Below the pieces are notes generated by a model that did no database searches, was not told the DNA's origin, and was given only the letters and a program-made list of their open reading frames with translations. Shown here in pieces: positions 52,451-61,517 of a DNA stretch of 64,000 nucleotides (positions are counted from its first letter, which is position 1; each line of letters starts with the position of its first letter). The stretch covers positions 1-64,000 of the forward strand of contig PSRJ01000129.1 of assembly GCA_003175985.1 (NCBI GenBank), given 5' to 3'. The stretch is from Terriglobia bacterium (GTDB lineage: Bacteria; Acidobacteriota; Terriglobia; Bryobacterales; Bryobacteraceae). The position numbers and the translations under genes were made by a program.

Positions 52451-53329
52451 ATGCGCATCCGAAGACATTTCCTAATCCACAGCGCGGCGGCGCTTGCTGT
52501 CCTTCTTCCGAATGCCATCGCGCAAACTCCCACAGGCGCGCGACCGCCGGCAGGGACCGGCGCTCCGGGCGGATATGCCTATCCTTCGCGGCCGGCTGGC
52601 GATCCGGCCTCGATCGCGCGCGGCAAAACACTCTATGACACCAACTGCAGCTTCTGCCATGGAGAAGACGCGCGGGGAGGCGCGCAAGGCGGCCCGAATC
52701 TGATTCGCTCGGACCTCGTGCTGCGCGATCAGAAGGGCGAACTCCTGACCCCCATCATTCAAAATGGCCGCCCGGATTTGGGAATGCCGAAATTCACGTT
52801 ATCCAACAGCGACGCTTCGGACCTGGCCGCCTTTCTGCACAGTTTCGGGATCAACAGCCGCGATCCCGCTCGCAAGAGGCCGCCCAGCATCGTGGTGGGA
52901 GACGCGAAATCCGGAGAAGCGTACTTCAAATCGAAATGCGCTTCGTGCCATTCGGTCACCGGCGATTTGAAAGGGATCGGGGCGCGAATCAGCGATCCAC
53001 GAACGCTCCAGCAGACCTGGTTAATGCCCGTTGTGTATGGCGCACGCGGCGGAGCCGGCGCGGGCGCTTCCGCAGCGATCCATGTTCCGCCCGTCACGGC
53101 GACGGCGACTCTGGCCGACGGCAAGAAAATCGAAGGCACGCTGGGACGGATTGACGATTTCATTGTTACTCTCACGGAAGCCGATGGAACGGCCCGGTCG
53201 ATTCGGCGGGATGGGGATACTCCGAAAGTAGAAGTTCATGATCCGATGCAGCCGCATAAGGACCTGCTGCGAGTGTACTCGGATAAAGACATTCACGATT
53301 TGACGGCTTATCTGGTGACATTAAAATGA
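52451..53329 (+). CDS. Secreted dihaem cytochrome c
   Basis: A 292-residue periplasmic electron carrier. Seen: signal peptide (HFLIHSAAALAVLLPNAIAQ), first haem motif CSFCH (66-70) followed by GEDARGGAQGGPNLIRSDLV and a MPKFTLS region that supplies the Met ligand, second haem motif CASCH (163-167) in AYFKSKCASCHSVTGDLKG. A 95-residue C-terminal extension (ATATLADGKKIEGTLGRIDD) is probably a beta module. Overlaps the PQQ dehydrogenase by four bases, so it is the likely electron acceptor of that enzyme. Confidence 0.92.
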   Translation: MRIRRHFLIHSAAALAVLLPNAIAQTPTGARPPAGTGAPGGYAYPSRPAGDPASIARGKTLYDTNCSFCHGEDARGGAQGGPNLIRSDLVLRDQKGELLTPIIQNGRPDLGMPKFTLSNSDASDLAAFLHSFGINSRDPARKRPPSIVVGDAKSGEAYFKSKCASCHSVTGDLKGIGARISDPRTLQQTWLMPVVYGARGGAGAGASAAIHVPPVTATATLADGKKIEGTLGRIDDFIVTLTEADGTARSIRRDGDTPKVEVHDPMQPHKDLLRVYSDKDIHDLTAYLVTLK

Positions 53330-54990
53330 CGCGATTCGGTAATCTGTTCCGGAGTCTCGCCGCGCTCCTTATTCCGGCTTTCCTGCAAGGCCAAACGCTC
53401 GATCCAACGCAGTTGTTCAAACCGCTCGGGACAGCGGACGGTTGGAATAGCTATTCAGGAGATTATTCCGGTAAACGGTACAGTGCGCTGACACAGCTTA
53501 ATCAATCGAGCGTCAAGAACCTGGCGCTTGCCTGGAGCACGAAGCTGGTCGCCGGTTCGCAAGGCCGGCCTCCGGGTTCGAATCTCATCATCGGCGGCAT
53601 TGGGACCGCGGAAGCGGGCGCCGTCGCCAGCATCAAGGCGTCGATTCTGCAAGTAGACGGTATCCTTTACGTTTCTACGCCGGATAATGCCTGGGCGGTT
53701 GATGCTCGGGACGGCCATGAGATCTGGCACTTTGTCTGGAAGACGCGCGGGGGAACGCATATCGGCAACCGCGGCCTGGGCATGTGGCACAACCGCCTGT
53801 TCATGGAAACGCCGGATGACGTTCTGATCGCGCTCGATGCGAAAACAGGCAAGGAGATCTGGCACAAGGACATCGCCGATTTCGACCTGCAATACTTCTC
53901 CACGACCGCGCCCATCGTGATCGAAAACCACATTATTGTCGGGACAGGCAACGATCTGGATGAGCCGGGAGTGCTCCAGTCGTTCGACCCCGAGACCGGA
54001 AGCGTGCAATGGAAGTATTACGCCGTGCCGATGAAGACGGGAGATGCGGGGTTGGAGACCTGGGCCAACCTCGACGCGGCCCGCCACGGCGGAGGCAACC
54101 TCTGGGTTCCGGGGTCGTACGATCCCGAGACTCATCTTTATATAGTGGGGACCGGCAATCCTTCCCCCGCTTACACCTCGCAGACTCGCGGTGAAGGCGA
54201 TAACCTGTACACCTGTTCGATCGTGGCGATCAACGTCGAAACCGGCAAGATGGCCTGGTATTATCAGACATCTCCGCACGACACCCACGACTGGGACTCG
54301 GCGCAGACGCCGGTGCTGGTGGACGGGGAAATCAATGGAAAGATGCGGAAACTCGTGCTGCAAGCGAGCCGCAACGGTTACTACTTCACGCTTGACCGTC
54401 TCACCGGCGAACATCTGGTCACCAGCCAGTTTTCCGAGACGGTAAACTGGGCCAAAGGCATCAACGCCAAGGGCCAGCCGGTTCGCGATCCGGCTAAGGA
54501 TTTCCATATCGCCGGCTCTCTGGTCTCTTCGGCCAACCAGGGCGCTACCAATTGGCCGCCTCCCTCGTTCAGCCCGGATACGGGTCTCTTCTACGTGCCG
54601 GTACAGGAAAGCTATGCGATGTACTATCTCGCCGAAACCGATCCCCGCGGAGCTATGGGACTCGGCGGTAAAGAAGAACTGAATCTCGGCACCGTCCGGA
54701 GCTACCTGGCTGCGATCGACTATAAGACGGGGAAAACGGTCTGGCGTCATTTGTACCCGCAACTGGGCGGCTCGGGAGCAGGCGGAGTGCTCTCCACGGC
54801 AGGCAAACTGGTGTTCGCGGGCGACCCGTCGGGAAACCTGGTGGCGTATGACGCGGTTACCGGGAAGCCACTCTGGCACGCCTACCTCGGGACTCAGGTA
54901 TCGAACGCGCCGGAAACCTATTCGCTCGACGGCCACCAGTACGTGCTCGCGGCGGCAGGGGATACGATGTATTCCTTCGTGCTGAACTGA
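53326..54990 (+). CDS. PQQ-dependent dehydrogenase, methanol/ethanol type
   Basis: A 554-residue periplasmic quinoprotein. Seen: signal peptide (GNLFRSLAALLIPAFLQG), W-docking propeller repeats, WNSYSGDYSGKRYSALTQLN at the start, WAVDARDGHEIWHFVWKTRG, SPHDTHDWDSAQTPVLVDGE holding the catalytic Asp region, NQGATNWPPPSFSPDTGLFY and GAGGVLSTAGKLVFAGDPSG near the end. The vicinal Cys-Cys of methanol dehydrogenases is absent, so it belongs to the wider dehydrogenase family. The overlapping cytochrome gene suggests direct electron transfer. Substrate unknown. Confidence 0.92.
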   Translation: MTRFGNLFRSLAALLIPAFLQGQTLDPTQLFKPLGTADGWNSYSGDYSGKRYSALTQLNQSSVKNLALAWSTKLVAGSQGRPPGSNLIIGGIGTAEAGAVASIKASILQVDGILYVSTPDNAWAVDARDGHEIWHFVWKTRGGTHIGNRGLGMWHNRLFMETPDDVLIALDAKTGKEIWHKDIADFDLQYFSTTAPIVIENHIIVGTGNDLDEPGVLQSFDPETGSVQWKYYAVPMKTGDAGLETWANLDAARHGGGNLWVPGSYDPETHLYIVGTGNPSPAYTSQTRGEGDNLYTCSIVAINVETGKMAWYYQTSPHDTHDWDSAQTPVLVDGEINGKMRKLVLQASRNGYYFTLDRLTGEHLVTSQFSETVNWAKGINAKGQPVRDPAKDFHIAGSLVSSANQGATNWPPPSFSPDTGLFYVPVQESYAMYYLAETDPRGAMGLGGKEELNLGTVRSYLAAIDYKTGKTVWRHLYPQLGGSGAGGVLSTAGKLVFAGDPSGNLVAYDAVTGKPLWHAYLGTQVSNAPETYSLDGHQYVLAAAGDTMYSFVLN

Positions 54991-55026
54991 TCAGCTCCGC
55001 AGAAACCGGCTTCCATCCGCGGGCGG

Positions 55027-55035
55027 TGATATAAT
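55027..55035 (+). promoter_or_regulatory. Extended -10 promoter for the regulator gene
   Basis: TG-A-TATAAT (55027-55035) is a perfect extended -10. No -35 resembling TTGACA lies 16-18 bases upstream. Transcription would begin near 55042. Confidence 0.5.
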
Positions 55036-55148
55036 CGCAGCGCGGGAGGGGCGGGGGTACGTCGGGTCCATCAGTTGATCTCAATCATCCGGCGAACGGT
55101 GTCTGGGTACCGGAGACAGAGGCCGAGCGGAAGGCAATTCGCGAGCAG

Positions 55149-56237
55149 TTGGACCGGATTCTCACCAGCCCTCTTTTCAAGAACAGCAAACGCTATCCGA
55201 ACCTGCTGCGCTACGTTGTCGAGCGGTCGCTCGACGCAAATCCCGGCCACCTGAAGGAGAGAACGCTGGGTGTCGAGGTATTCGGCCGCGAGCCGGATTA
55301 CGACACCAATTTGGACCCCGTGGTCCGGACCTCCGCGGTCGAGATCCGGAAAAGAATCGCGCAGTATTATCACGAGCCAGGACACGAGACGGAAATTCGG
55401 ATTGAATTCCCGCCCGGCACCTATGCTCCGGAGTTCCGGCATCCGCAAAGACCCGCGGTGGAAACGGCGGCGCCCGCGCCCCGGTGGCGCACCCTTCCTC
55501 TGGTGGCGCTTGTATCAGTCGTGCTGCTTGTCGCGATTCTGTTTGTGGTGCGCCCGTGGTCAGCCAGGCCTGCGCTGGAAGCCTTCTGGGCGCCCGTTCT
55601 CAATTCTCCCGATCCGGTGCTGGTCTATATTGGCGGCTACTCGATGGATCAGCCGCAGGAACCCGTGAGCCTGGCCGATCTCCAAAACTCCGAGCGGGTT
55701 GCCTATGCCGATGCCACTGCCCTGGCACGGATCGTTTCCCTGTTGAGCACTCACCACAAGCTGTATCGAACCCGGCTGCAAATCTTCGCGAAACTGGACG
55801 ATTTGAAAGACGGCCCCGCCGTCCTGATCGGGGCGTTTAACAATAGCTGGACCCTGCGCCTGACCGGCCAGTTACGATTCGGTTTTGCGCGGAACCCGCA
55901 GACCCATCTCAGTTGGATTCAGGACAGGACGAATCCCACCGCCATGAAATGGTTCCACGACATGACGGCTCCGTTCGTGAATGTGCAGGAAGATTATGCG
56001 ATCATCTCGCGCGTAGTGGACCCAACCACCGGGCGGGTGGTGGTCACGGCCTCCGGATTAGCGAAGTTCGGAACCGAAGCCGCCGGAGAGTTCCTCACGA
56101 ACCCCGTTTACATGGACCAAATCTCCCGGCAGGCACCCAAGGACTGGCAAGGGCGCAACATGCAGCTCGTGATCCGGACCAATGTTGTGGGACGGAGTGC
56201 GGGACCTCCCCAGATCATCGCCTCGTACTTCTGGTAA
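55149..56237 (+). CDS. Membrane-anchored regulator-like protein of an acidobacterial family
   Basis: A 362-residue protein from TTG 55149. Seen: N-terminal conserved block YPNLLRYVVERSLDANPGHL, KERTLGVEVFGREPDYDTN and VVRTSAVEIRKRIAQYYHEP, a family I have seen in many acidobacterial proteins and believe to be DNA-binding; one transmembrane segment (about 112-135, LPLVALVSVVLLVAILFVVR); then a C-terminal periplasmic domain. Coding likely begins earlier: in-frame SVDLNHPANGVWVPETEAER and KAIREQ lie directly upstream, but no ATG, GTG or TTG exists between the in-frame TAA at 55032-55034 and 55149. Located between two units sharing a dyad. Confidence 0.68.
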   Translation: MDRILTSPLFKNSKRYPNLLRYVVERSLDANPGHLKERTLGVEVFGREPDYDTNLDPVVRTSAVEIRKRIAQYYHEPGHETEIRIEFPPGTYAPEFRHPQRPAVETAAPAPRWRTLPLVALVSVVLLVAILFVVRPWSARPALEAFWAPVLNSPDPVLVYIGGYSMDQPQEPVSLADLQNSERVAYADATALARIVSLLSTHHKLYRTRLQIFAKLDDLKDGPAVLIGAFNNSWTLRLTGQLRFGFARNPQTHLSWIQDRTNPTAMKWFHDMTAPFVNVQEDYAIISRVVDPTTGRVVVTASGLAKFGTEAAGEFLTNPVYMDQISRQAPKDWQGRNMQLVIRTNVVGRSAGPPQIIASYFW

Positions 56238-56259
56238 GGCGCCGGGCGGCGTAATCGAT

Positions 56260-56279
56260 GTATCACTACGGCTTGATAC
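56260..56279. promoter_or_regulatory. GTATCA/TGATAC dyad before the long TonB-PQQ unit
   Basis: GTATCA (56260-56265) and TGATAC (56274-56279) form an inverted pair, 14 bases between half-site starts. TACGGCTTGATACG matches 52297-52311 except one base. A CCGGTA follows at 56294 (22 and 20 bases from TGATAC in the two copies). Confidence 0.5.
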
Positions 56280-56455
56280 GCCCCCGTAAACTACCGGTAA
56301 CCCACTGATTTAAATTAACTTCTCCACTATCTTCGTAGCGCAACAGTAACTAGCTTGCAAAGCAGATCAATCCAGGCTATTCACTGTCCAAACCGATGCA
56401 GTTTAACGAACTTGCCCCGAAGGCTGGGACTGCGGGGGCAAAGGAGGGGTTACAT

Positions 56456-59400
56456 ATGTTGGGTGTGCGTTGGGGGCAAGCCGCGATCGCTTCGATCCTG
56501 GCACTGAGTTTGAATGGTGTTTTGTTCGCCCAGGGGACGGCGGACATCGTCGGAACGGTAACTGACCCGACCGGGGGAGTGCTCGCGGGGGCGAAAGTCA
56601 ACGCGAAGAACCTGGATACCGGGCTGAGCCGCGCCGTCGAAACAAATACGGCCGGCGACTACTCTCTATCTCTTTTGCCGGTCGGCAACTATGTAGTCTC
56701 GGTCGAGATGGCGGGGTTCAAAATGTTTACGAACCCGAAGTTAACACTCGCCACCGGCGACCGCGCCCGCGTGGACGCCCAGATGCAGGTCGGCGACGTT
56801 ACACAAACGTTGGAGGTGCAAGGCCAGGCAGCCGCGTTGCAAACCGACAGCTCGACCGTCGGCGCCCTCGTGACGACGCGCGCGGTGGAAGATCTGCCCG
56901 TAAACGGCAGGAACTTCATCCGCCTCGTGCAACTGGTGCCGGGAGCCACGGAAAGCGTGCAGAGCTCGCTGGGAGGAGGGACCCGGCCCGATGACCGGCG
57001 CCAAACTTCCACAGTTTCCGCCAATGGGCAGACCGACTCAGCCAATAATTTTCTTCTCGATGGCATGGACAACAACGAGAGGGCGATCGCCACGATTATC
57101 GTGAAGCCTTCGATCGACGCACTCCAGGAAGTGAAAGTCGAGACCAACATGTATTCGGCCGAGAGCGGCCGCGCCGGCGGCGCCGTAATCAACATGGTCA
57201 CCAAAGCGGGCACTAACGGCTTTCACGGGACGGTTTTCGAGTTCCTGCGGAACGACAAACTCGACGCCAAGGACTTCTTCAATGTTCCGCAGGCGGGCAA
57301 TCCCCTGGCCGGCGTCAAACCGCCATTCCGGCAAAATCAGTTTGGGGGCAGCCTGGGCGGACCGATCCAGAAGGACAAAACCTTCTTCTTTGCGGACTAT
57401 GAGGCCTTTCGTAAAGTGCGAGGGATTACACAGCAGGCGACGGTGCCCAGTGCATGCGAACTAGGCAAGGCCGCCTGCAATGGGGTGACGCAGCTTGGTA
57501 ACTTCTCCGATACGACAACCGTGATTTACGATCCTCTGACGCACCAGCCTTACGCTGGAAACATCATTCCTCGCGCCAGCATCGACGCGGTCGGCGCAAA
57601 TTATGCGGCTTTATTCCCCACGCTCCCGAGTTCTTCGTGCACGGGGATCACGTGCTTGTTTATTTCGAGCCCCAGCCAGACCCAGTTCGCACATACCGCG
57701 GATCTGCGAATCGATCACCAGTTCAGCTCGAAAGACAACTTCTTCGCACGGTACTCGATCAACAACACGGACACAAATTCGCCTCCGTTTCTGCCTCCGG
57801 TTTCCGTCGCCGGCATAACCATCCCTGCTCCCAGCGGGAGGGACCAGCAGAATTTTCCGGGCACCGCGTATCAGCGGCAGCAGAGCCTGTCATTGAGCCA
57901 TACGCACGTTTTCTCACCAGCACTGCTGCTCCAATTACGCGCGCAATTGGCGCGCTATGTGACCGACTCGGAAAGCGGCAACGTGGGAATCAACGTGAAC
58001 ACGGCCTTCGGCGGCCCGGCCAATGTGAATACCTCGGTCCCGGGCACCAGCGGGCTGGCGCTGCTTCAGTTCCAGAACGGGGGTTATGCAAACCTGGGCG
58101 ATGCCTTCGCGCTGCCTACCGCCTATTGGGACACCAACTATCAGTACGCCGGAACATTCACCTGGGTCAAAGGAAGTCATTCGATCCGCTTCGGGGCGAA
58201 TCTACTACGCCGTGACTGGAGCACGTTCCAGCTTCTGTTTAAGGCGAATTTCAACATCAACAGCGTGCAGACCAACTCCACCGGCACCGGCGCGGGCACT
58301 GGCGGCAATTCCTTCGCTTCGCTACTCACCGGCTACTATAATCAGGCGACGAGAAATATGGCACTGGTTGCGCCGCAATACCGGGACTGGGAAATCGGCG
58401 AATTTCTGCAGGATGACTGGCGGGCGACACGCTGGCTCACACTTAACGTAGGCGTCCGCTACGATATCTTCACGCCCTTCAAAGAAAAACATAACGCGAT
58501 TTCGAACTTCGATCCGACGAATGGCGCCGTGTTGGCGGGCGGGCAAATTCAAGTCGCGGGACAGAACAGCGTCAGCGACACGCTCAATATCGGGACGCAA
58601 CATGGAGACGTGCAGCCGCGTCTTGGATTCGCGGCAACCCTGGGGCACGGAATGGTCTTGCGCGGCGGCTTCGGGACCAGCTATTGGCCGAACAATGTGG
58701 CCTCGCCGGCAAATCTCAAGAATGCGCCGTTTGTAGCCACGTACACCATCAATCAAACGCCTGCCACACCGGCGCTGAAGTTGAGCGGCGCGGTTCCGCC
58801 GCCAACGCCGAATCCTACTTGCCTCGTCGCCGCTTGTGGGGCTCCCGCAGGCAGTAACTTCACGGTCGCTGCCGCCACCCAACTGGATTACCATTACACA
58901 CTCGCCTACATGTTCAATTTGATGCTGGAGAAGGAAATCGGCGCGAACGTGTTGTCGGTTGGATACGTGGGCGAACCGGTTCGTCACCTGGGCAGAACGG
59001 TTCCCAATATCAATACAAACCTTCCGCCGCTCGGCCCGGGAGGGTGCGGAGTGACAACCGCCCTCGCGTTTCCCAGCCCCTGCCAGCCTTATTATGCGCA
59101 GATCCCCTTTGTGAATTCCGTTCAGTTGCTCGAAACGAATGGCGTCAGCAACTACAATGCGCTTCAGGTTCAATTTCAAAGGCGGTATCGCGCGGGATTG
59201 ACCTTCGCCACTAATTACACGTTTTCGCAATCCCTTTCGGATGTCGGAGGGCCGGGCGGAGCGTGTGTCGGTTGCGCGCAGGTGCTGAATAACTTCGGCC
59301 GCGATTACGGCCCCAGCGATTTCATGGTAAAGCACCGCTTCACCATCAGCGCGAATTATGAGCTGCCGTTCGGCAAATCCCGGCGGGGTGTGGCCGCCTA

Positions 59401-59881
59401 CCTCATCAAAGGCTGGCAGCTTAACGGCATTTACGCCTTTGCCACGGGCCAGCCCTTCACGGTACTGGACGGCTCCGCGCGCCAGAACTCGATTGGTATC
59501 ACACAGGACCGGCCCGATGTCGTCCCGGCGCAGAGTTTCCAGCAAAACATCAACCAGTGGATTGACACCCGCCAGTTCCGCCAGCAGACGTTCGGGACCG
59601 CCGGAAACGAAGGACACAACGCGTTCACAATGCCCTCCAACCGGCGGCTGGATTTCTCGATCTTCAAAGACTTCGCCATTCGCGAATCGGTGAAACTACA
59701 GTTCCGCGCCGAAGCGTTCAACATTACGAACACGCCCAGCTTCGGTCTACCGGTCGGCACTATCAGCGGTTTCGATGCGGCCGGTGTCCCGACGCAAGCC
59801 GGCAACTTCGGCCGCATCACGACCATGAACGCGTTCTATACACCGCGAGATATCCAATTCGCGTTGAAGCTGATCTTTTAA
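56456..59881 (+). CDS. Oar-like TonB-dependent receptor
   Basis: A 1141-residue outer-membrane protein. ATG 56456 is preceded by AGGAGGGGTTACAT; a longer frame from ATG 56396 has no such site. Seen: signal peptide (GQAAIASILALSLNGVLFAQ), carboxypeptidase-regulatory domain (TADIVGTVTDPTGGVLAGAK, YSLSLLPVGNYVVSVEMAGF), plug domain (VEDLPVNGRNFIRLVQLVPG, NFLLDGMDNNERAIATIIVK), then an about 900-residue barrel ending DIQFALKLIF. Complete, unlike the copy at 48000-51332. First gene of the run to the window edge. Substrate unknown. Confidence 0.9.
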   Translation: MLGVRWGQAAIASILALSLNGVLFAQGTADIVGTVTDPTGGVLAGAKVNAKNLDTGLSRAVETNTAGDYSLSLLPVGNYVVSVEMAGFKMFTNPKLTLATGDRARVDAQMQVGDVTQTLEVQGQAAALQTDSSTVGALVTTRAVEDLPVNGRNFIRLVQLVPGATESVQSSLGGGTRPDDRRQTSTVSANGQTDSANNFLLDGMDNNERAIATIIVKPSIDALQEVKVETNMYSAESGRAGGAVINMVTKAGTNGFHGTVFEFLRNDKLDAKDFFNVPQAGNPLAGVKPPFRQNQFGGSLGGPIQKDKTFFFADYEAFRKVRGITQQATVPSACELGKAACNGVTQLGNFSDTTTVIYDPLTHQPYAGNIIPRASIDAVGANYAALFPTLPSSSCTGITCLFISSPSQTQFAHTADLRIDHQFSSKDNFFARYSINNTDTNSPPFLPPVSVAGITIPAPSGRDQQNFPGTAYQRQQSLSLSHTHVFSPALLLQLRAQLARYVTDSESGNVGINVNTAFGGPANVNTSVPGTSGLALLQFQNGGYANLGDAFALPTAYWDTNYQYAGTFTWVKGSHSIRFGANLLRRDWSTFQLLFKANFNINSVQTNSTGTGAGTGGNSFASLLTGYYNQATRNMALVAPQYRDWEIGEFLQDDWRATRWLTLNVGVRYDIFTPFKEKHNAISNFDPTNGAVLAGGQIQVAGQNSVSDTLNIGTQHGDVQPRLGFAATLGHGMVLRGGFGTSYWPNNVASPANLKNAPFVATYTINQTPATPALKLSGAVPPPTPNPTCLVAACGAPAGSNFTVAAATQLDYHYTLAYMFNLMLEKEIGANVLSVGYVGEPVRHLGRTVPNINTNLPPLGPGGCGVTTALAFPSPCQPYYAQIPFVNSVQLLETNGVSNYNALQVQFQRRYRAGLTFATNYTFSQSLSDVGGPGGACVGCAQVLNNFGRDYGPSDFMVKHRFTISANYELPFGKSRRGVAAYLIKGWQLNGIYAFATGQPFTVLDGSARQNSIGITQDRPDVVPAQSFQQNINQWIDTRQFRQQTFGTAGNEGHNAFTMPSNRRLDFSIFKDFAIRESVKLQFRAEAFNITNTPSFGLPVGTISGFDAAGVPTQAGNFGRITTMNAFYTPRDIQFALKLIF

Positions 59882-59903
59882 TACGATCATAGGGAGGAGC
59901 GGT

Positions 59904-60659
59904 ATGATCGACCCACAGCGTCACCTGAAGCGTTTGATCGCAATTGCGGCGGTCATTTATCCGATCTCGCAGGGCGCGGTGTTCGCACAGAGCCCCGCGA
60001 CAAACCGCCCGGATCTCTCCGGTTTCTGGGAACGCAAAGACGATGTGGGCAGCGGGAGCTTCGGGGGCACGCTGGAGCGGATCCCGAAAGCAGCAATCCA
60101 GCCGGAAATCATTGCCGCCAACCGCGAGGCCGCCGCGCGGCAGGCGCGAGGGGAAGTCGTCTCCCTGGGCTCGAAGTGGTGTCTCACGAACCAGTACCCG
60201 TTTTTCATGCAACATTCGGCGGCATGGGATATCGTTCAAAGCGACAACGAAATCGTACAGGTGCCGGAAGTTCACACCTTTCCGCGGCACATCTACATGG
60301 ATGGCCGGCCGCATCCGGATGCGGCACATCTCCAACCATCGGTCAATGGCCATGCTGTGGGCCATTGGGAGGGCGACACGCTGGTAGTGGATTCGATCGG
60401 CTTTTCCGGCGGCGCTGGAACGCCCGGCGGAGGCCGCGTGGGACCGAAATCGCACCTCGTCGAACGGTTCCGGCTGCTGGATGGCGGCAAGCGGCTATCA
60501 GTGACATTTACGTGGGAGGATCCAAGCATTTACTTGAAGCCGCACACCTATGAGTTGACGTATTACGAGTCCGATCCCGGAACCTACGCGTTTGAAGAAT
60601 ACTGTCACGCGGATGATCCCGTGCAAAGCGGCTCGGTGGTCGAGCCGCCACAGAAGTAG
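59904..60659 (+). CDS. Secreted 'WEGDTLVVDS' domain protein, first of two
   Basis: A 251-residue exported protein. Seen: signal-like N-terminus (LIAIAAVIYPISQGAVFAQS), PDLSGFWERKDDVGSGSFGG, HTFPRHIYMDGRPHPDAAHL, GHWEGDTLVVDSIGFSGGAG, HLVERFRLLDGGKRLSVTFT and EDPSIYLKPHTYELTYYESD. Same domain as each half of the 42346-43779 protein and the next gene. GGGAGGAGCGGT precedes ATG 59904. Function unknown; co-transcribed with the receptor upstream and the following genes. Confidence 0.82.
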   Translation: MIDPQRHLKRLIAIAAVIYPISQGAVFAQSPATNRPDLSGFWERKDDVGSGSFGGTLERIPKAAIQPEIIAANREAAARQARGEVVSLGSKWCLTNQYPFFMQHSAAWDIVQSDNEIVQVPEVHTFPRHIYMDGRPHPDAAHLQPSVNGHAVGHWEGDTLVVDSIGFSGGAGTPGGGRVGPKSHLVERFRLLDGGKRLSVTFTWEDPSIYLKPHTYELTYYESDPGTYAFEEYCHADDPVQSGSVVEPPQK

Positions 60660-60665
60660 AACGAA

Positions 60666-61472
60666 ATGGCAACGCGACGTAACAGAATAGTGAAAGAGGT
60701 CAAGGACCGCTTGCTGACGCGCGCGGCTCGGAGGCGCATAGGCACTTACCGAGCCGCGACCGTGAGGGAGCGGTGGGCCACAGCGGTTGGGGTGGCGCTG
60801 CTCGTGGCCTTGTGTTTTCCGTCCGCACAGGGGCAATCACTACCGGCCGCGCATCCTTCCCTGTCGGGTTACTGGGAGCTTCACTTCGACAGCAAAAACG
60901 TGCCTCCGGCCTCCCTGACTCCGCAATTCGCCACCGAGGACAAGAGCGTTCAGTACAAAAAGGACATGACAGAACTCCGTTGGTGCCATTTCATGGGCGT
61001 GCCCTACTCGATGGAGTATTCGCCTATCGATATCCTTCAGAACCGCAACGGGAAAGAGATCGCCATCACATCGTCACTGCGAAATCCAACACGGCACATA
61101 TATACCGACGGGCGAACACACGTGAATCCCGACGTCTTCGATCCCGTCTCCAACGGCCACTCCATAGGGCACTGGGAAGGCGACACTCTGATCGTCGATA
61201 CTGTGGGTTTTTCAAATGAAGGGGTCACCGGCATCCCGGGTGGGGGCCGCCGGACCACCGACTCGCACCTGACAGAAAGATATCGCTTGCTGGACAACGG
61301 AAATCGCCTGTCCGTGATTTTCACCTGGGAAGATCCTAAGATCTTCGCCCGCCCTCACACTTACGAATTCCAGTACTACAGGGCTCCCAAGGGCACCGAG
61401 GCACGAGAGTTCGACTGCAACGCCAACGATGAAGAGAGGGCCAAGTTTCTGCTGGGCACGCCGGGCAGGTAG
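60666..61472 (+). CDS. Secreted 'WEGDTLIVDT' domain protein, second of two
   Basis: Encodes up to 268 residues from ATG 60666, but the first 33 codons lie mainly in a REP-like palindrome. GTG 60762 in that palindrome gives an ideal signal peptide: RERWATAVGVALLVALCFPS and AQG. I therefore suspect the true start is GTG 60762 (237 residues). Seen: PSLSGYWELHFDSKNVPPAS, TRHIYTDGRTHVNPDVFDPV, GHWEGDTLIVDTVGFSNEGV, HLTERYRLLDNGNRLSVIFT. Same domain as the preceding gene. Downstream: DUF6152 and DUF6644 genes. Confidence 0.78.
   Translation: MATRRNRIVKEVKDRLLTRAARRRIGTYRAATVRERWATAVGVALLVALCFPSAQGQSLPAAHPSLSGYWELHFDSKNVPPASLTPQFATEDKSVQYKKDMTELRWCHFMGVPYSMEYSPIDILQNRNGKEIAITSSLRNPTRHIYTDGRTHVNPDVFDPVSNGHSIGHWEGDTLIVDTVGFSNEGVTGIPGGGRRTTDSHLTERYRLLDNGNRLSVIFTWEDPKIFARPHTYEFQYYRAPKGTEAREFDCNANDEERAKFLLGTPGR
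60707..60773 (+). repeat. REP-like imperfect palindrome, copy 2
   Basis: Left arm CCGCTTGCTGACGCGCGCGG+CTCGG (60707-60731) and right arm CCGAGCCGCGACCGTGAGGG+AGCGG (60749-60773), 17-base loop, 20 of 25 positions paired. Copy 1 at 33890-33954 is the same element inverted. It supplies GTG 60762 and the Arg codons of the likely signal peptide of the 60666 gene. Confidence 0.82.
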
Positions 61473-61517
61473 CGCTTTTGCTGGCAATGAAACTGTAATT
61501 AAGAATTGGAGTTCACA

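Noticed and set aside
53455-54936. Long 493-codon antisense frame over the PQQ dehydrogenase
   Set aside because: Mirror of a strongly coded gene in GC-rich DNA; no recognisable domain and no ribosome-binding site.
58322-59617. 431-codon antisense frame within the TonB receptor
   Set aside because: Composition artefact of the receptor's codon use; no motif.
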